Shown: positions 1-5,834, numbered from the stretch's first letter. The stretch is DNA of 6,319 nt from Vulcanisaeta sp. UBA163 (GCA_002496475.1 DAJV01000030.1:1-6319); one strand, 5' to 3'. Translations and numbers: made by a program. The notes: generated by a model from the letters alone, not told the origin.

Positions 1-22
1 ATGAATTAATTTATAATTAAAA

Positions 23-634
23 CTAAGTTATATGTAGTGATTCTACGTAGTTTGTTACCCCGGTCAGTATCATTCCAATGGCCAATGCTGCTATTATTAG
101 GCTCATGAACCTGCCCAGGACCTTAAGCGTGTTACTACCGAGTCTCTTCAGTAGTGGTTGTGAGAACCTAATAACCACGTATGTAAAGGCCGAGCTAAGT
201 AATGCGGCTATTATGACGTAGTAAATTGGGTATAATGCCGAGAAGAGTATTAACTCCGTGATTGTACCTGGTCCGACAAGTAATGGCGTCACTATTGGCA
301 CTAGGACAAATTCCTCAGGCTCCTTAACGGCACCAACTGCCCTGGGACCGCCGGCCATTAGGGTCTCCATGGCAATGCCCATTAGTAATACACCACCGGC
401 AATCCTGAAGGCATCTAGGTTTACACCAAATGCCTGTAGTATGTACCTACCGCCAACCGCGAATATAATCATTAACAGTGGCACGCTGATCCCGACCAAT
501 CGATAAACCTTCTTTAGTTGTTCCTGCTCCATGTTGATTATGTATATGGATAGGGTTGGTATTGCGCCTATTGGATTGAGTATTGCTATTAACTGGCCGG
601 TCATGTTTAGAATGTCTATTAGGGCTCCGGGCAC
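23..634 (-). CDS. MarC-family integral membrane protein
   Basis: A 203-residue hydrophobic protein of the MarC/UPF0056 family, expected in the cytoplasmic membrane. No transport substrate is firmly established for the family, and its old link to multiple antibiotic resistance has been questioned. Both family signatures are visible: NPIGAIP at residues 20-26 and TPLLVGPGTIT at 116-126. About six membrane segments can be read (roughly 12-32, 45-65, 76-94, 110-131, 135-156, 172-195), and the length is normal for the family, so the gene looks intact. The start is a GTG. An ATG at codon 11 (602-604) would remove part of the region before the first helix. I prefer the GTG because a TATA-like box lies only 20 nt upstream of it, fitting a leaderless mRNA. 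The stop is TAG. It is the last gene of the minus-strand series and is separated from the methyltransferase gene by the sRNA-bearing gap. Confidence 0.88.
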   Translation of the reverse strand: MPGALIDILNMTGQLIAILNPIGAIPTLSIYIINMEQEQLKKVYRLVGISVPLLMIIFAVGGRYILQAFGVNLDAFRIAGGVLLMGIAMETLMAGGPRAVGAVKEPEEFVLVPIVTPLLVGPGTITELILFSALYPIYYVIIAALLSSAFTYVVIRFSQPLLKRLGSNTLKVLGRFMSLIIAALAIGMILTGVTNYVESLHIT

Positions 635-654
635 GGTGAATCAACGCCTAATAA

Positions 655-663
655 CTATAATAA
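655..663 (-). promoter_or_regulatory. TATA-like box of the MarC-family gene
   Basis: On the minus strand the sequence reads TTATTATAG, and 20 nt separate it from the GTG start at 634. Archaeal TATA boxes centre about 27 nt before the transcription start, so transcription would begin almost exactly at the GTG, giving a leaderless mRNA. No Shine-Dalgarno-like sequence precedes the start. This is inferred from spacing only. Confidence 0.5.
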
Positions 664-782
664 CCTTATCACTAATATATCCTTAAGGAATACAGCATCA
701 TCAAGCTCAGTGAGATAAAAACAATCATCTAATTAGTAAGGCATTAAAGCGTAAAACTACTTTAGCCCTGGCATTAGGCAAA

Positions 783-830
783 GTGATGATGAATCAGGGA
801 CTGACCAGTGACGAAGAGCATCCTAGCTGA
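783..830 (+). ncRNA. C/D box sRNA (2'-O-methylation guide), plus strand
   Basis: All four boxes of an archaeal C/D box guide RNA are present in order with canonical spacing. C box GTGATGA is at 783-789, an 11-nt guide at 790-800, D' box CTGA at 801-804, a 3-nt spacer, C' box GTGACGA at 808-814 (one mismatch to RUGAUGA), a 12-nt guide at 815-826, and D box CTGA at 827-830. Such RNAs bind L7Ae, Nop5 and fibrillarin and direct ribose methylation of the target base paired to the fifth guide nucleotide upstream of D or D'. Predicted targets are UCCCUGAUUCA (D' guide, modified U at target position 5) and CUAGGAUGCUCU (D guide, modified G at position 5). I could not place either in rRNA from memory. 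The terminal stem outside the boxes is weak (AA/TT only), which is common in archaea. It lies antisense to the flanking protein genes, in the metE-like/marC gap, so it is not part of their transcripts. Any promoter is unclear; an A-rich stretch near 744-759 is the only candidate. Confidence 0.83.
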
Positions 831-847
831 TTGAGAATAAGGATGTA

Positions 848-898
848 TCAGTAAGGATGACGTTCTTCATTTTTATCAAGCCGGCCCGTACTCATCAC
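848..898 (-). ncRNA. C/D box sRNA (2'-O-methylation guide), minus strand
   Basis: Read on the minus strand, there is a C box GTGATGA (898-892), a 12-nt guide (891-880), D' box TTGA (879-876, one mismatch to CUGA), a 5-nt spacer, C' box ATGAAGA (870-864, one mismatch), a 12-nt guide (863-852), and D box CTGA (851-848). The 12/5/12 spacing is that of a functional archaeal C/D RNP scaffold. Predicted targets are GCCGGCCCGUAC (D' guide, modified G at target position 5) and UAAGGAUGACGU (D guide, modified G at position 5). The C box begins 11 nt beyond the stop codon of the MetE-like gene on the same strand, so the RNA may be processed from that mRNA's 3' end. It could also be driven by a TATA-like GATTTTAAGG inside the last codons of that gene (about 931-941). 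It faces the plus-strand sRNA tail to tail, with 17 nt between the D boxes. Confidence 0.83.
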
Positions 899-909
899 TT
901 AAAATGCCC

Positions 910-2061
910 TCACTTCTCACCGTACTTTCTCCTTAAAATCCTTGCCGCCTCAGTCATTGCACGTAACTTGGAGAAGGCGATCCTCCTCTCAAACTTCCTA
1001 TACATGCCAGGGGCAAATCCACAGTCAGGGTTTAGCCATATCCTCTTTGGATCAAGAACCTTCACAACTCTCTCAACTCTCTGTATGATGGTTTGTGGAT
1101 CCTCAACCTGCGGGTTCCTAACATCGATAACGCCGAGGCCGAGCTCTTTATCGCTGGGCAGGTCCTTTGCGAAAATTGCTGGGTCGCCGCTACCCGGACT
1201 TGCGTACTCAAGGACGTACTGCTTAACCTTTATGTTATAAACCTCTGGTGCCAGTCTCTCGAAGCCAATGCCATAAAATGGTGAGTCTGGGTTTGGCCAC
1301 CTATCCATGTGCATTCCAATCCTTACACCATCAATCCCTTTAATGGTTTCATTTACCAAGTCCCTAGCCAGGTAAAGCTCGTTCTTGAAACCCCTGTACC
1401 TCTGTCCATGTATTGCCTCGATAACCTTCCTGTATCTATCGGGCTCGTCCTCCCTTGCCTCAGTTAAATCACCGAGCATTGGCTCATCAAGTTGTATAAA
1501 GTCCACACCGGCATCCCTAAGCCTAATTATCTCCTGCCTAAGCACCTTGATGTAGTCCTGGGCAAGATCCTCGGGTTGCGGGTACACCTGCCTTGAGTAC
1601 TTTGAGTCCCAGGTCTCCCACATGATTAGGTATGGACTTGGCAACGTGACCTTAACTCCCCTATCGGTGACAGACCTCGTGAACTTGAACTCATCAAGGG
1701 CTATTACCGCATCCCTAACTTGCTCAACAGCCACAGCCCTCCAGTACGTTAACTGAGCCTTATACTGCTTCATAATTTCTATTGCCCTTGAGTTAATGTC
1801 AGTAACATAGATTAACTTAAACCCAGGTATCTTCTGCCCCACGAATGCGACAAAACTAGTTCTTCTCTGCTCGCCATCAGTTAACACGTCGAGCCCTGCC
1901 AATTCCTCCTCCTTAACCGTCAACTTGACGGCATCATCCAAGTACTCATCAAGCTCCTCCCTACTAATCTCGCCCTTATTATACCTATCAAAAATCTCAA
2001 TTAACCACCTCGGCCTTGGGAAACTGCCGACCACGGACGTTGTGAAGGTTAACCCCTGCAT
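910..2061 (-). CDS. MetE catalytic-domain methyltransferase (core methionine synthase-like)
   Basis: A 383-residue protein of the cobalamin-independent methionine synthase family (COG0620), containing only the C-terminal catalytic barrel. The expected reaction is methyl transfer to the thiol of homocysteine or a related thiol, in the cytoplasm. Family signatures are visible: VVGSFPRP at 10-17, the homocysteine-pocket QLDEP at 190-194, GVIDVRNPQVEDP at 310-322, and NPDCGF at 344-349. The zinc site normally uses His, Cys, Glu and Cys. Here His251, Glu285 and Cys347 are in place, but the residue two after the His is Asp253 instead of Cys; the codons ATG-CAC-ATG-GAT are unambiguous. The protein may thus bind metal through Asp, or have another substrate. 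Archaeal core enzymes without the folate-binding N-terminal half often accept methyl groups from methylcobalamin or corrinoid proteins, which would fit the nearby cobQ, but that link is inference. ATG start; TGA stop; a strong TATA box lies 21 nt upstream. Family certain, exact reaction not. Confidence 0.85.
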   Translation of the reverse strand: MQGLTFTTSVVGSFPRPRWLIEIFDRYNKGEISREELDEYLDDAVKLTVKEEELAGLDVLTDGEQRRTSFVAFVGQKIPGFKLIYVTDINSRAIEIMKQYKAQLTYWRAVAVEQVRDAVIALDEFKFTRSVTDRGVKVTLPSPYLIMWETWDSKYSRQVYPQPEDLAQDYIKVLRQEIIRLRDAGVDFIQLDEPMLGDLTEAREDEPDRYRKVIEAIHGQRYRGFKNELYLARDLVNETIKGIDGVRIGMHMDRWPNPDSPFYGIGFERLAPEVYNIKVKQYVLEYASPGSGDPAIFAKDLPSDKELGLGVIDVRNPQVEDPQTIIQRVERVVKVLDPKRIWLNPDCGFAPGMYRKFERRIAFSKLRAMTEAARILRRKYGEK

Positions 2062-2082
2062 TACTCTCCCTGAACTACTTAG

Positions 2083-2090
2083 TTTATAAA
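2083..2090 (-). promoter_or_regulatory. TATA box of the MetE-like gene
   Basis: A palindromic TTTATAAA, preceded on the minus strand by C (CTTTATAAAC), ends 21 nt before the ATG at 2061. This is the clearest core promoter in the window. Its centre is about 26 nt from the A of the ATG, so the mRNA should be leaderless or nearly so. It also shows that this gene can be transcribed independently of the asparagine synthetase gene 118 bp upstream. Confidence 0.65.
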
Positions 2091-2179
2091 GTATTACGCC
2101 AACCCCCTCATAAGCCTGCCCAAGTATATAGGATTCTCAATAAGTGGTGATTAACGAGCTCATTATTGCTTAGCTAAAA

Positions 2180-3253
2180 TTACGGCGCTGGTCCTAAACC
2201 AGCCAGCTTGGGATATGGTCTAGCTTCCCAAACAGCCCTTAGGCCGCATACGTACCTAGTCAATCTCTCCACACCTATACCAAAGCCAGCGGTCCTCAAT
2301 GGATACGACTCCTTAAGCATCTCGAGGTACCACCTATACTTATTTGGATCTTCGCCGCTTTCCCTCATCCTTGCAATGACTCTAGTCGGTTCATACTCAC
2401 GTTCAGCACCACTAATTGCCTCGCCAAATCCCTCCGGGTAAAGCATGTCGAAGTCCCTAAGTATGCCAGGTCTCTGCGGATCCTCCTTATCATAGAATCC
2501 CCTGGCGCCTTTCGGGTAATCAATTATGAAGAGCGGATTCTCGTGGTAGGCGGAAAGAAGCTTCTCGCACTCCCATCTAATCTCTGTGTTCTGCGGATTC
2601 TTACAGCCTAGCTTATTAACGAGCTCCACGGCTTCCCTATGCGTATATCTCCTGAGCGGCTTCTTGAAATCTGGGAGTTGCCTATTGAGTTTTGTCTCGA
2701 GTTCCTTACCAATGCTCTCCTTAACCCGCTTAACCACGTATATAATCATGTCCTCAGCAAGATCAATCACCTGGTCATAAGTTGCGTCATAAACCTCCAG
2801 GTCAAGTTGGTAAAACTCAACGAGGTGCCTGCCTGTGAAGACACTATCGTTAGGCTCAAACCTAATGTTTGGACTTAGGAAGTATATCTTACCAAGTGAT
2901 GCCGCCATGTACTGCTTATAGAGTATGGCACTCGACATTACCTTATACTCCATGCCATAGAAGTCCACGGTGGCCTGCTTGGCGCCTCTAATACCCGGGT
3001 CAGTCACTGGACCTATTATTGGCGCCAGGACCTCAGTAAAGCCCCTCGAATTGAGGAACTCACGGAGAGCATCGATTACCTCTGCTTGAACCTTAAAGAC
3101 GAGTTTATATTTATCCTCCCTAGCCCACCTCCATGAGTTGGAAAGCCACCCCTTAAGGAACTCCAGGTACTTGTCTTGATCTGAGACCATTTTTTCGAAC
3201 TCTAGGATAGCTGGGTGGAAGTATGGTTCATTCCTCTCTGGTTGCTTATCCAT
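2180..3253 (-). CDS. Archaeal asparagine synthetase (class II aaRS paralogue)
   Basis: A 357-residue protein related to the catalytic core of AspRS/AsnRS but lacking the N-terminal OB-fold anticodon-binding domain. This is the hallmark of the archaeal asparagine synthetase (sometimes called AS-AR or asparagine synthetase A), which makes asparagine from aspartate, ATP and ammonia through an aspartyl-adenylate. Class II motifs are in order: motif 1 near GFTEVLAP (71-78), motif 2 from NIRFEPND to EFYQLDLE (129-153, with the ATP-binding Arg131), and motif 3 GFGIGVERLTRYVCGL (323-338). Segments IIDYPKGARGFYD (243-255) and GEAISGAERE (277-286) resemble the amino-acid pocket of AsnRS. It is longer than the roughly 295-residue Pyrococcus enzyme, mainly through a helical N-terminus. 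ATG start with a TATA-like box 25 nt upstream; TAA stop. Bacterial AsnA performs the same reaction but is a different branch. A true AsnRS is unlikely without the OB-fold. Confidence 0.88.
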   Translation of the reverse strand: MDKQPERNEPYFHPAILEFEKMVSDQDKYLEFLKGWLSNSWRWAREDKYKLVFKVQAEVIDALREFLNSRGFTEVLAPIIGPVTDPGIRGAKQATVDFYGMEYKVMSSAILYKQYMAASLGKIYFLSPNIRFEPNDSVFTGRHLVEFYQLDLEVYDATYDQVIDLAEDMIIYVVKRVKESIGKELETKLNRQLPDFKKPLRRYTHREAVELVNKLGCKNPQNTEIRWECEKLLSAYHENPLFIIDYPKGARGFYDKEDPQRPGILRDFDMLYPEGFGEAISGAEREYEPTRVIARMRESGEDPNKYRWYLEMLKESYPLRTAGFGIGVERLTRYVCGLRAVWEARPYPKLAGLGPAP

Positions 3254-3278
3254 ATGGCACTGTTAAAATAGGCAACTA

Positions 3279-3286
3279 CTTTTAAG
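3279..3286 (-). promoter_or_regulatory. TATA-like box of the asparagine synthetase gene
   Basis: The minus strand reads CTTAAAAG, with 25 nt between it and the ATG at 3253. Transcription would start within a few bases of the ATG. It lies in the 78-bp gap after cobQ, so the asparagine synthetase gene probably has its own promoter. Inferred from sequence and spacing. Confidence 0.5.
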
Positions 3287-3293
3287 CATGCCC

Positions 3294-3326
3294 TAAAAAT
3301 TAACAATAAATACCCGCATAAAATAG
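3294..3326 (-). terminator. Possible U-rich terminator after cobQ
   Basis: Just downstream of the cobQ stop, the minus strand has a T-rich run (TATTTTATG, TATTTATTGTTAATTTTTA) ending in five consecutive T residues (complement of 3295-3299). Archaeal RNA polymerase terminates at oligo-U tracts without needing a hairpin, and I see no stable stem here. It sits directly before the asparagine synthetase promoter. Weak but consistent with separate transcription units. Confidence 0.35.
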
Positions 3327-3331
3327 TAGAT

Positions 3332-4819
3332 TCAGTTGCCATAAACCATAAGGTCAATGTTTAACTTATCCTCAATTATTGAAGCTAATTTATCAACTTG
3401 ACTTAATAATAACTCAATACTCGACGAAACCGAGGAATTACGCCTAGGTAAACCAGCCAGTTCCCTCGCCATATTTAGTACGAAACTCCTAAAGTTGGGA
3501 TCACCAAGTGCATCGTGTAGCGTCACCCCCACAATGAATTCCCCCTCTCTAAGTACACCATCCAACTGCTTAGTCGCCTTTCCATTTCTTTCCCTTATCA
3601 TAATAAGGGGTTCATCATCAACATATTGCGGAACACCCCTATGTATTTCGTAACCCCTAATCTCCATGCCCTCCAACCCGTCTCTTAACCCAACAGCCCT
3701 TGATAATGACACTACCTTACTAACACCATAAATAGTGTTGATACCAACAAAGCCAAGCCCATGGTAATTCCCCGGAGCCTCAGCCTCAACGCCATACGGA
3801 TCACTCAACAATCTACCCATGGCTTGAAAACCACCGCATATGCCCAGAAAGACCACAGAGCCTCTTACCCTAGCCAATGCCTTGTCCATACCTGTCCTCC
3901 TCATCCAATCAAGACTTGCAACTACATTCTTAGAGCCAGGCAGGATTATGAGGTGCGGTTCACCGAGCTCCCTGGGATCCCTAACTATCCTCACGGTAAC
4001 ATCATCCTCAAGGATCAATGGATATACATCATTAAAGTTGGATATGTATGGATATGCTATTAAGGCTATGTTAAGTGGCCCATTGCCAATTGGCCCCAGG
4101 TTCATTGAATCCTCAGGCCATAACCATAAACCATCAACATACGGCAAAACACCGAGAACAGGCTTCCCAGTCTTCTCCTCAAGCCACTTTATGGCAGTAC
4201 TCAGTAACTTCTCATCACCCCTGAACTTATTAATAATGAACCCCTTAACCAGCCTCCTCCACCTAGGCGGTAGTGACTTAATTAGACCAAGACCCTGAAT
4301 GAATGAACCACCCCTATCAATGTCAAGAACCACGAATACACCAGCATCAAGCCACTCTGCCGGCCTAAAGTTAGCAAGATCCCTACTCACCAGGTTGGGT
4401 TCGTAGGCCGACCCAGCGCCCTCACCAATCACTAGATCGAATTCATCCCTAAGCTTACGCATACTTGACCTAATGGCATTAATTGCTAGGCGTCGGATTA
4501 CACCATCATTAAGATAATCATTGAAAGTTAATTGAGCCCTTGGTTTACCAAGTATTATGTATTCAGCCCTATCAATCGACATTGGTTTCACTAGAACTGG
4601 ATTGTAATGAACACTGGGCATTAAGCCAGCCACATATGCCTGCATCGCCTGGGCCAACGCTATCTCGCCACCTTCGATTGATGGGTAACTGTTTAAGGAC
4701 ATGTTTTGCGCCTTAAATGGCGCCACGCGAAGGCCCCTCCTACTCAGTATCCTAAGTAATGCACTTACTATTGTAGTTTTTCCTGAATCACTCATTGTTG
4801 ATACTATGTACAGATTCAC
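3332..4819 (-). CDS. cobQ: Cobyric acid synthase CobQ (CbiP)
   Basis: A 495-residue, full-length cobyric acid synthase, the glutamine-dependent ATP-using amidotransferase that amidates adenosylcobyrinic acid a,c-diamide at four side chains in cobalamin synthesis. The N-terminal dethiobiotin-synthetase-like domain has a P-loop STMSDSGKTT (7-16, Lys14), PFKAQNMSLNSYP (34-46), the EGAGSAYEPNL segment (133-143), DIDRGG (166-171) and GFIINKFRGD (193-202). The C-terminal class I glutaminase domain has LPGSKN (293-298), nucleophile Cys328 in LGICGG, GYEIHRG (389-395) and a likely catalytic His435 in TLHDAL. A helical tail (about 465-490) matches that of CobQ proteins. The P-loop begins with Ser where family members usually have Gly; this seems tolerable. 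The start is GTG, supported by a TATA-like box 23 nt upstream and by the P-loop beginning right after; the stop is TGA. No other cobalamin gene is in view. CobB/CbiA is excluded by the NMSLNS and GYEIH signatures. Confidence 0.94.
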   Translation of the reverse strand: MNLYIVSTMSDSGKTTIVSALLRILSRRGLRVAPFKAQNMSLNSYPSIEGGEIALAQAMQAYVAGLMPSVHYNPVLVKPMSIDRAEYIILGKPRAQLTFNDYLNDGVIRRLAINAIRSSMRKLRDEFDLVIGEGAGSAYEPNLVSRDLANFRPAEWLDAGVFVVLDIDRGGSFIQGLGLIKSLPPRWRRLVKGFIINKFRGDEKLLSTAIKWLEEKTGKPVLGVLPYVDGLWLWPEDSMNLGPIGNGPLNIALIAYPYISNFNDVYPLILEDDVTVRIVRDPRELGEPHLIILPGSKNVVASLDWMRRTGMDKALARVRGSVVFLGICGGFQAMGRLLSDPYGVEAEAPGNYHGLGFVGINTIYGVSKVVSLSRAVGLRDGLEGMEIRGYEIHRGVPQYVDDEPLIMIRERNGKATKQLDGVLREGEFIVGVTLHDALGDPNFRSFVLNMARELAGLPRRNSSVSSSIELLLSQVDKLASIIEDKLNIDLMVYGN

Positions 4820-4842
4820 TGTAGTCTTGATATCGCATGGGG

Positions 4843-4850
4843 TAAAAATA
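4843..4850 (-). promoter_or_regulatory. cobQ: TATA-like box of cobQ
   Basis: The minus strand reads TATTTTTA, with 23 nt between it and the GTG start at 4819, again implying a leaderless mRNA. It lies in the 96-bp divergent gap shared with the membrane wHTH gene. I see no recognisable cobalamin riboswitch in this gap; with a leaderless transcript there would be no room for one. Confidence 0.45.
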
Positions 4851-4876
4851 ACCTTCGCCCTGATGAAGGAAAGAAA

Positions 4877-4884
4877 ATTTAAGT
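4877..4884 (+). promoter_or_regulatory. TATA-like box of the membrane-anchored wHTH gene
   Basis: ATTTAAGT on the plus strand lies 31 nt before the ATG at 4916, so transcription would start near 4907 and leave a very short leader of about 6-10 nt. A GGGG at 4907-4910 sits near ribosome-binding distance but is a poor match to the archaeal Shine-Dalgarno consensus. This promoter and that of cobQ are arranged back to back, only about 26 bp apart. Confidence 0.4.
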
Positions 4885-4915
4885 ACTAAGTAATAATTAA
4901 TGACTTGGGGTTTTC

Positions 4916-5503
4916 ATGGTCGACATTCCATCGATGAGAAACCACAGGTTATGGGTTGGCATAGCGCTCATGGCATTATCAGCATACCTAGTAATCAAGT
5001 TATACAATAACCTATTCCTAAACCTGAGGGTTCCTGTGGTTGCCGTAGGCCCTGACGGCGTACTTAAGGTCATCGGTTCAATACAACCATTCACAAACCC
5101 AGTCCTTGCATATGATATTATAATGAGCATGATATTAACATCCGTATTATCATCCATAGCATCTGTACTAATATACTCATCCATAATAACTAGACATAAG
5201 TACGTGGATGGCAACACCGGGAGTAGTGCAATAAACAATGATGGTAATGTAGTAATAAGAGGCCTTGCGCTGACTAGCCTTGAGAAGAGGGCATTGCTAT
5301 TGATCCAGAGGAGGGGTGGTATGATGACCCAGGCAGAACTCGGGCGTGAACTTGGCTTAAGTAAATACCAGATTTCTAGGCTTACCAAGAGGCTTGAGGC
5401 TAAGGGTGTTATTGAAAGAAAAAGGGCTGGCGTAACTAATGTTTTGATACTACGTAATGGTTTTAACGCTACCCTGAACAAGGTCAGTAAGGGCAAGGAC
5501 TAG
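4916..5503 (+). CDS. Membrane-anchored winged-helix transcriptional regulator
   Basis: A 195-residue protein with two membrane segments followed by a DNA-binding domain. Transmembrane helix 1 spans about residues 12-31 and helix 2 about 66-92; the 34-residue segment between them would lie outside the cell, leaving both termini in the cytoplasm. Residues about 119-180 form a MarR-like winged helix: SLEKRALLLIQ (helix 1), TQAELGRELG (helix 2), SKYQISRLTKRLEAKG (recognition helix), and VIERKR-GVTNVLILR (wing). This architecture occurs in archaeal one-component membrane regulators, but ligand and target are unknown to me. ATG start. The gene diverges from cobQ, so cobQ or its own promoter are plausible but untested targets. 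Its 3' end overlaps the convergent wHTH gene by 54 bp. A long open frame on the opposite strand (4897-5496) has no recognisable domain and is taken as a shadow. Confidence 0.8.
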   Translation: MVDIPSMRNHRLWVGIALMALSAYLVIKLYNNLFLNLRVPVVAVGPDGVLKVIGSIQPFTNPVLAYDIIMSMILTSVLSSIASVLIYSSIITRHKYVDGNTGSSAINNDGNVVIRGLALTSLEKRALLLIQRRGGMMTQAELGRELGLSKYQISRLTKRLEAKGVIERKRAGVTNVLILRNGFNATLNKVSKGKD

Positions 5504-5749
5504 TTCATCCCTAATGCCACGGGAATCAACCAATAACTCCAGCCCCCTCTTGCTAAGGTAAACACTTGATGAATCCCACCTAATCAAACCAAGGCCCTTT
5601 AGCTCATTTAAGTAACGTATTAACCTGTCATAGGGCACGCCAACCATCATCGCAAGCCTACTCAACCTATCACAACTCCCCATTTTATCCAGGGACAACA
5701 GTATGTCCGCGTAAATCTCAACCCTAGTCCTGGGTCTCTTCCTGTACAT
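5450..5749 (-). CDS. Small winged-helix DNA-binding protein (HTH_45-like)
   Basis: A soluble protein of 99 residues that is almost wholly one winged-helix domain of the kind common in archaea (resembling Pfam HTH_45). It starts MYRKRPRTRVEIYADILLSL (helix 1), then DRLSRLAMMVG (helix 2), PYDRLIRYLNELKGLGLI (recognition helix), SSSVYLSKRGLELL (wing and last helix). Basic residues cluster at the N-terminus. I chose the ATG at 5749 over an upstream TTG at 5770 (seven more residues): a TATA-like box at 5774-5780 lies 24 nt before the ATG but only 3 nt before the TTG, and family members usually begin shortly before the R-x-EI-x-x-IL helix. The stop TAG lies inside the convergent membrane-wHTH gene, so the last 17 residues are encoded antisense to that gene's end. 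Likely a transcription regulator, possibly autoregulated through the repeats upstream; targets unknown. Confidence 0.78.
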   Translation of the reverse strand: MYRKRPRTRVEIYADILLSLDKMGSCDRLSRLAMMVGVPYDRLIRYLNELKGLGLIRWDSSSVYLSKRGLELLVDSRGIRDELVLALTDLVQGSVKTIT

Positions 5750-5773
5750 CGAGGAGTGTATGCTCTGCAACAG

Positions 5774-5780
5774 TCTTTAA
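5774..5780 (-). promoter_or_regulatory. TATA-like box of the small wHTH gene
   Basis: The minus strand reads TTAAAGA, 24 nt before the ATG at 5749. That spacing matches the other minus-strand promoters in the window and decides the start codon in favour of the ATG over the upstream TTG, which would lie only 3 nt from this box. Confidence 0.45.
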
Positions 5781-5800
5781 CCATATCGCAAAGACACACA

Positions 5801-5834
5801 GGCAACTTAACGGCAAACTTAATGGCAACTCTGT
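5801..5834. repeat. Three phased GGCAACT-type direct repeats upstream of the small wHTH promoter
   Basis: Three imperfect tandem units follow one another on the plus strand: GGCAACTTAAC (5801-5811), GGCAAACTTAAT (5812-5823) and GGCAACTCTGT (5824-5834). The period of 11-12 bp is close to one helical turn, so all copies face roughly the same side of the DNA. They lie 20-60 bp upstream of the TATA-like box of the small wHTH gene, a typical place for an archaeal activator site. The repeats are visible; an operator role is inference. Confidence 0.5.

Noticed and set aside
685..735. A possible third C/D box RNA on the minus strand, with GATGATT, CTGA and TTGATGA in order
   Set aside because: There is no D box at the expected distance after the internal TTGATGA, the D'-C' spacer is only 2 nt, and the first guide would be mostly U. 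At best a degenerate copy.
857..1240. Plus-strand open frame of 127 codons opposite the 3' end of the MetE-like gene
   Set aside because: It lies antisense to an unmistakable conserved gene and to the minus-strand C/D sRNA, and its translation shows no domain.
3840..4298. Plus-strand open frames opposite cobQ
   Set aside because: Shadows of a full-length cobQ, lacking any domain or promoter.
4820..4915. Cobalamin riboswitch before cobQ
   Set aside because: The gap is only 96 bp, is shared with a divergent promoter, shows no B12-box-like sequence, and the TATA spacing implies a leaderless mRNA.
4897..5496. Long minus-strand open frame (199 codons) opposite the membrane-anchored regulator
   Set aside because: It has no recognisable domain, while the plus strand encodes a clear two-helix plus winged-helix protein. 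Its length follows from that gene's codon pattern.
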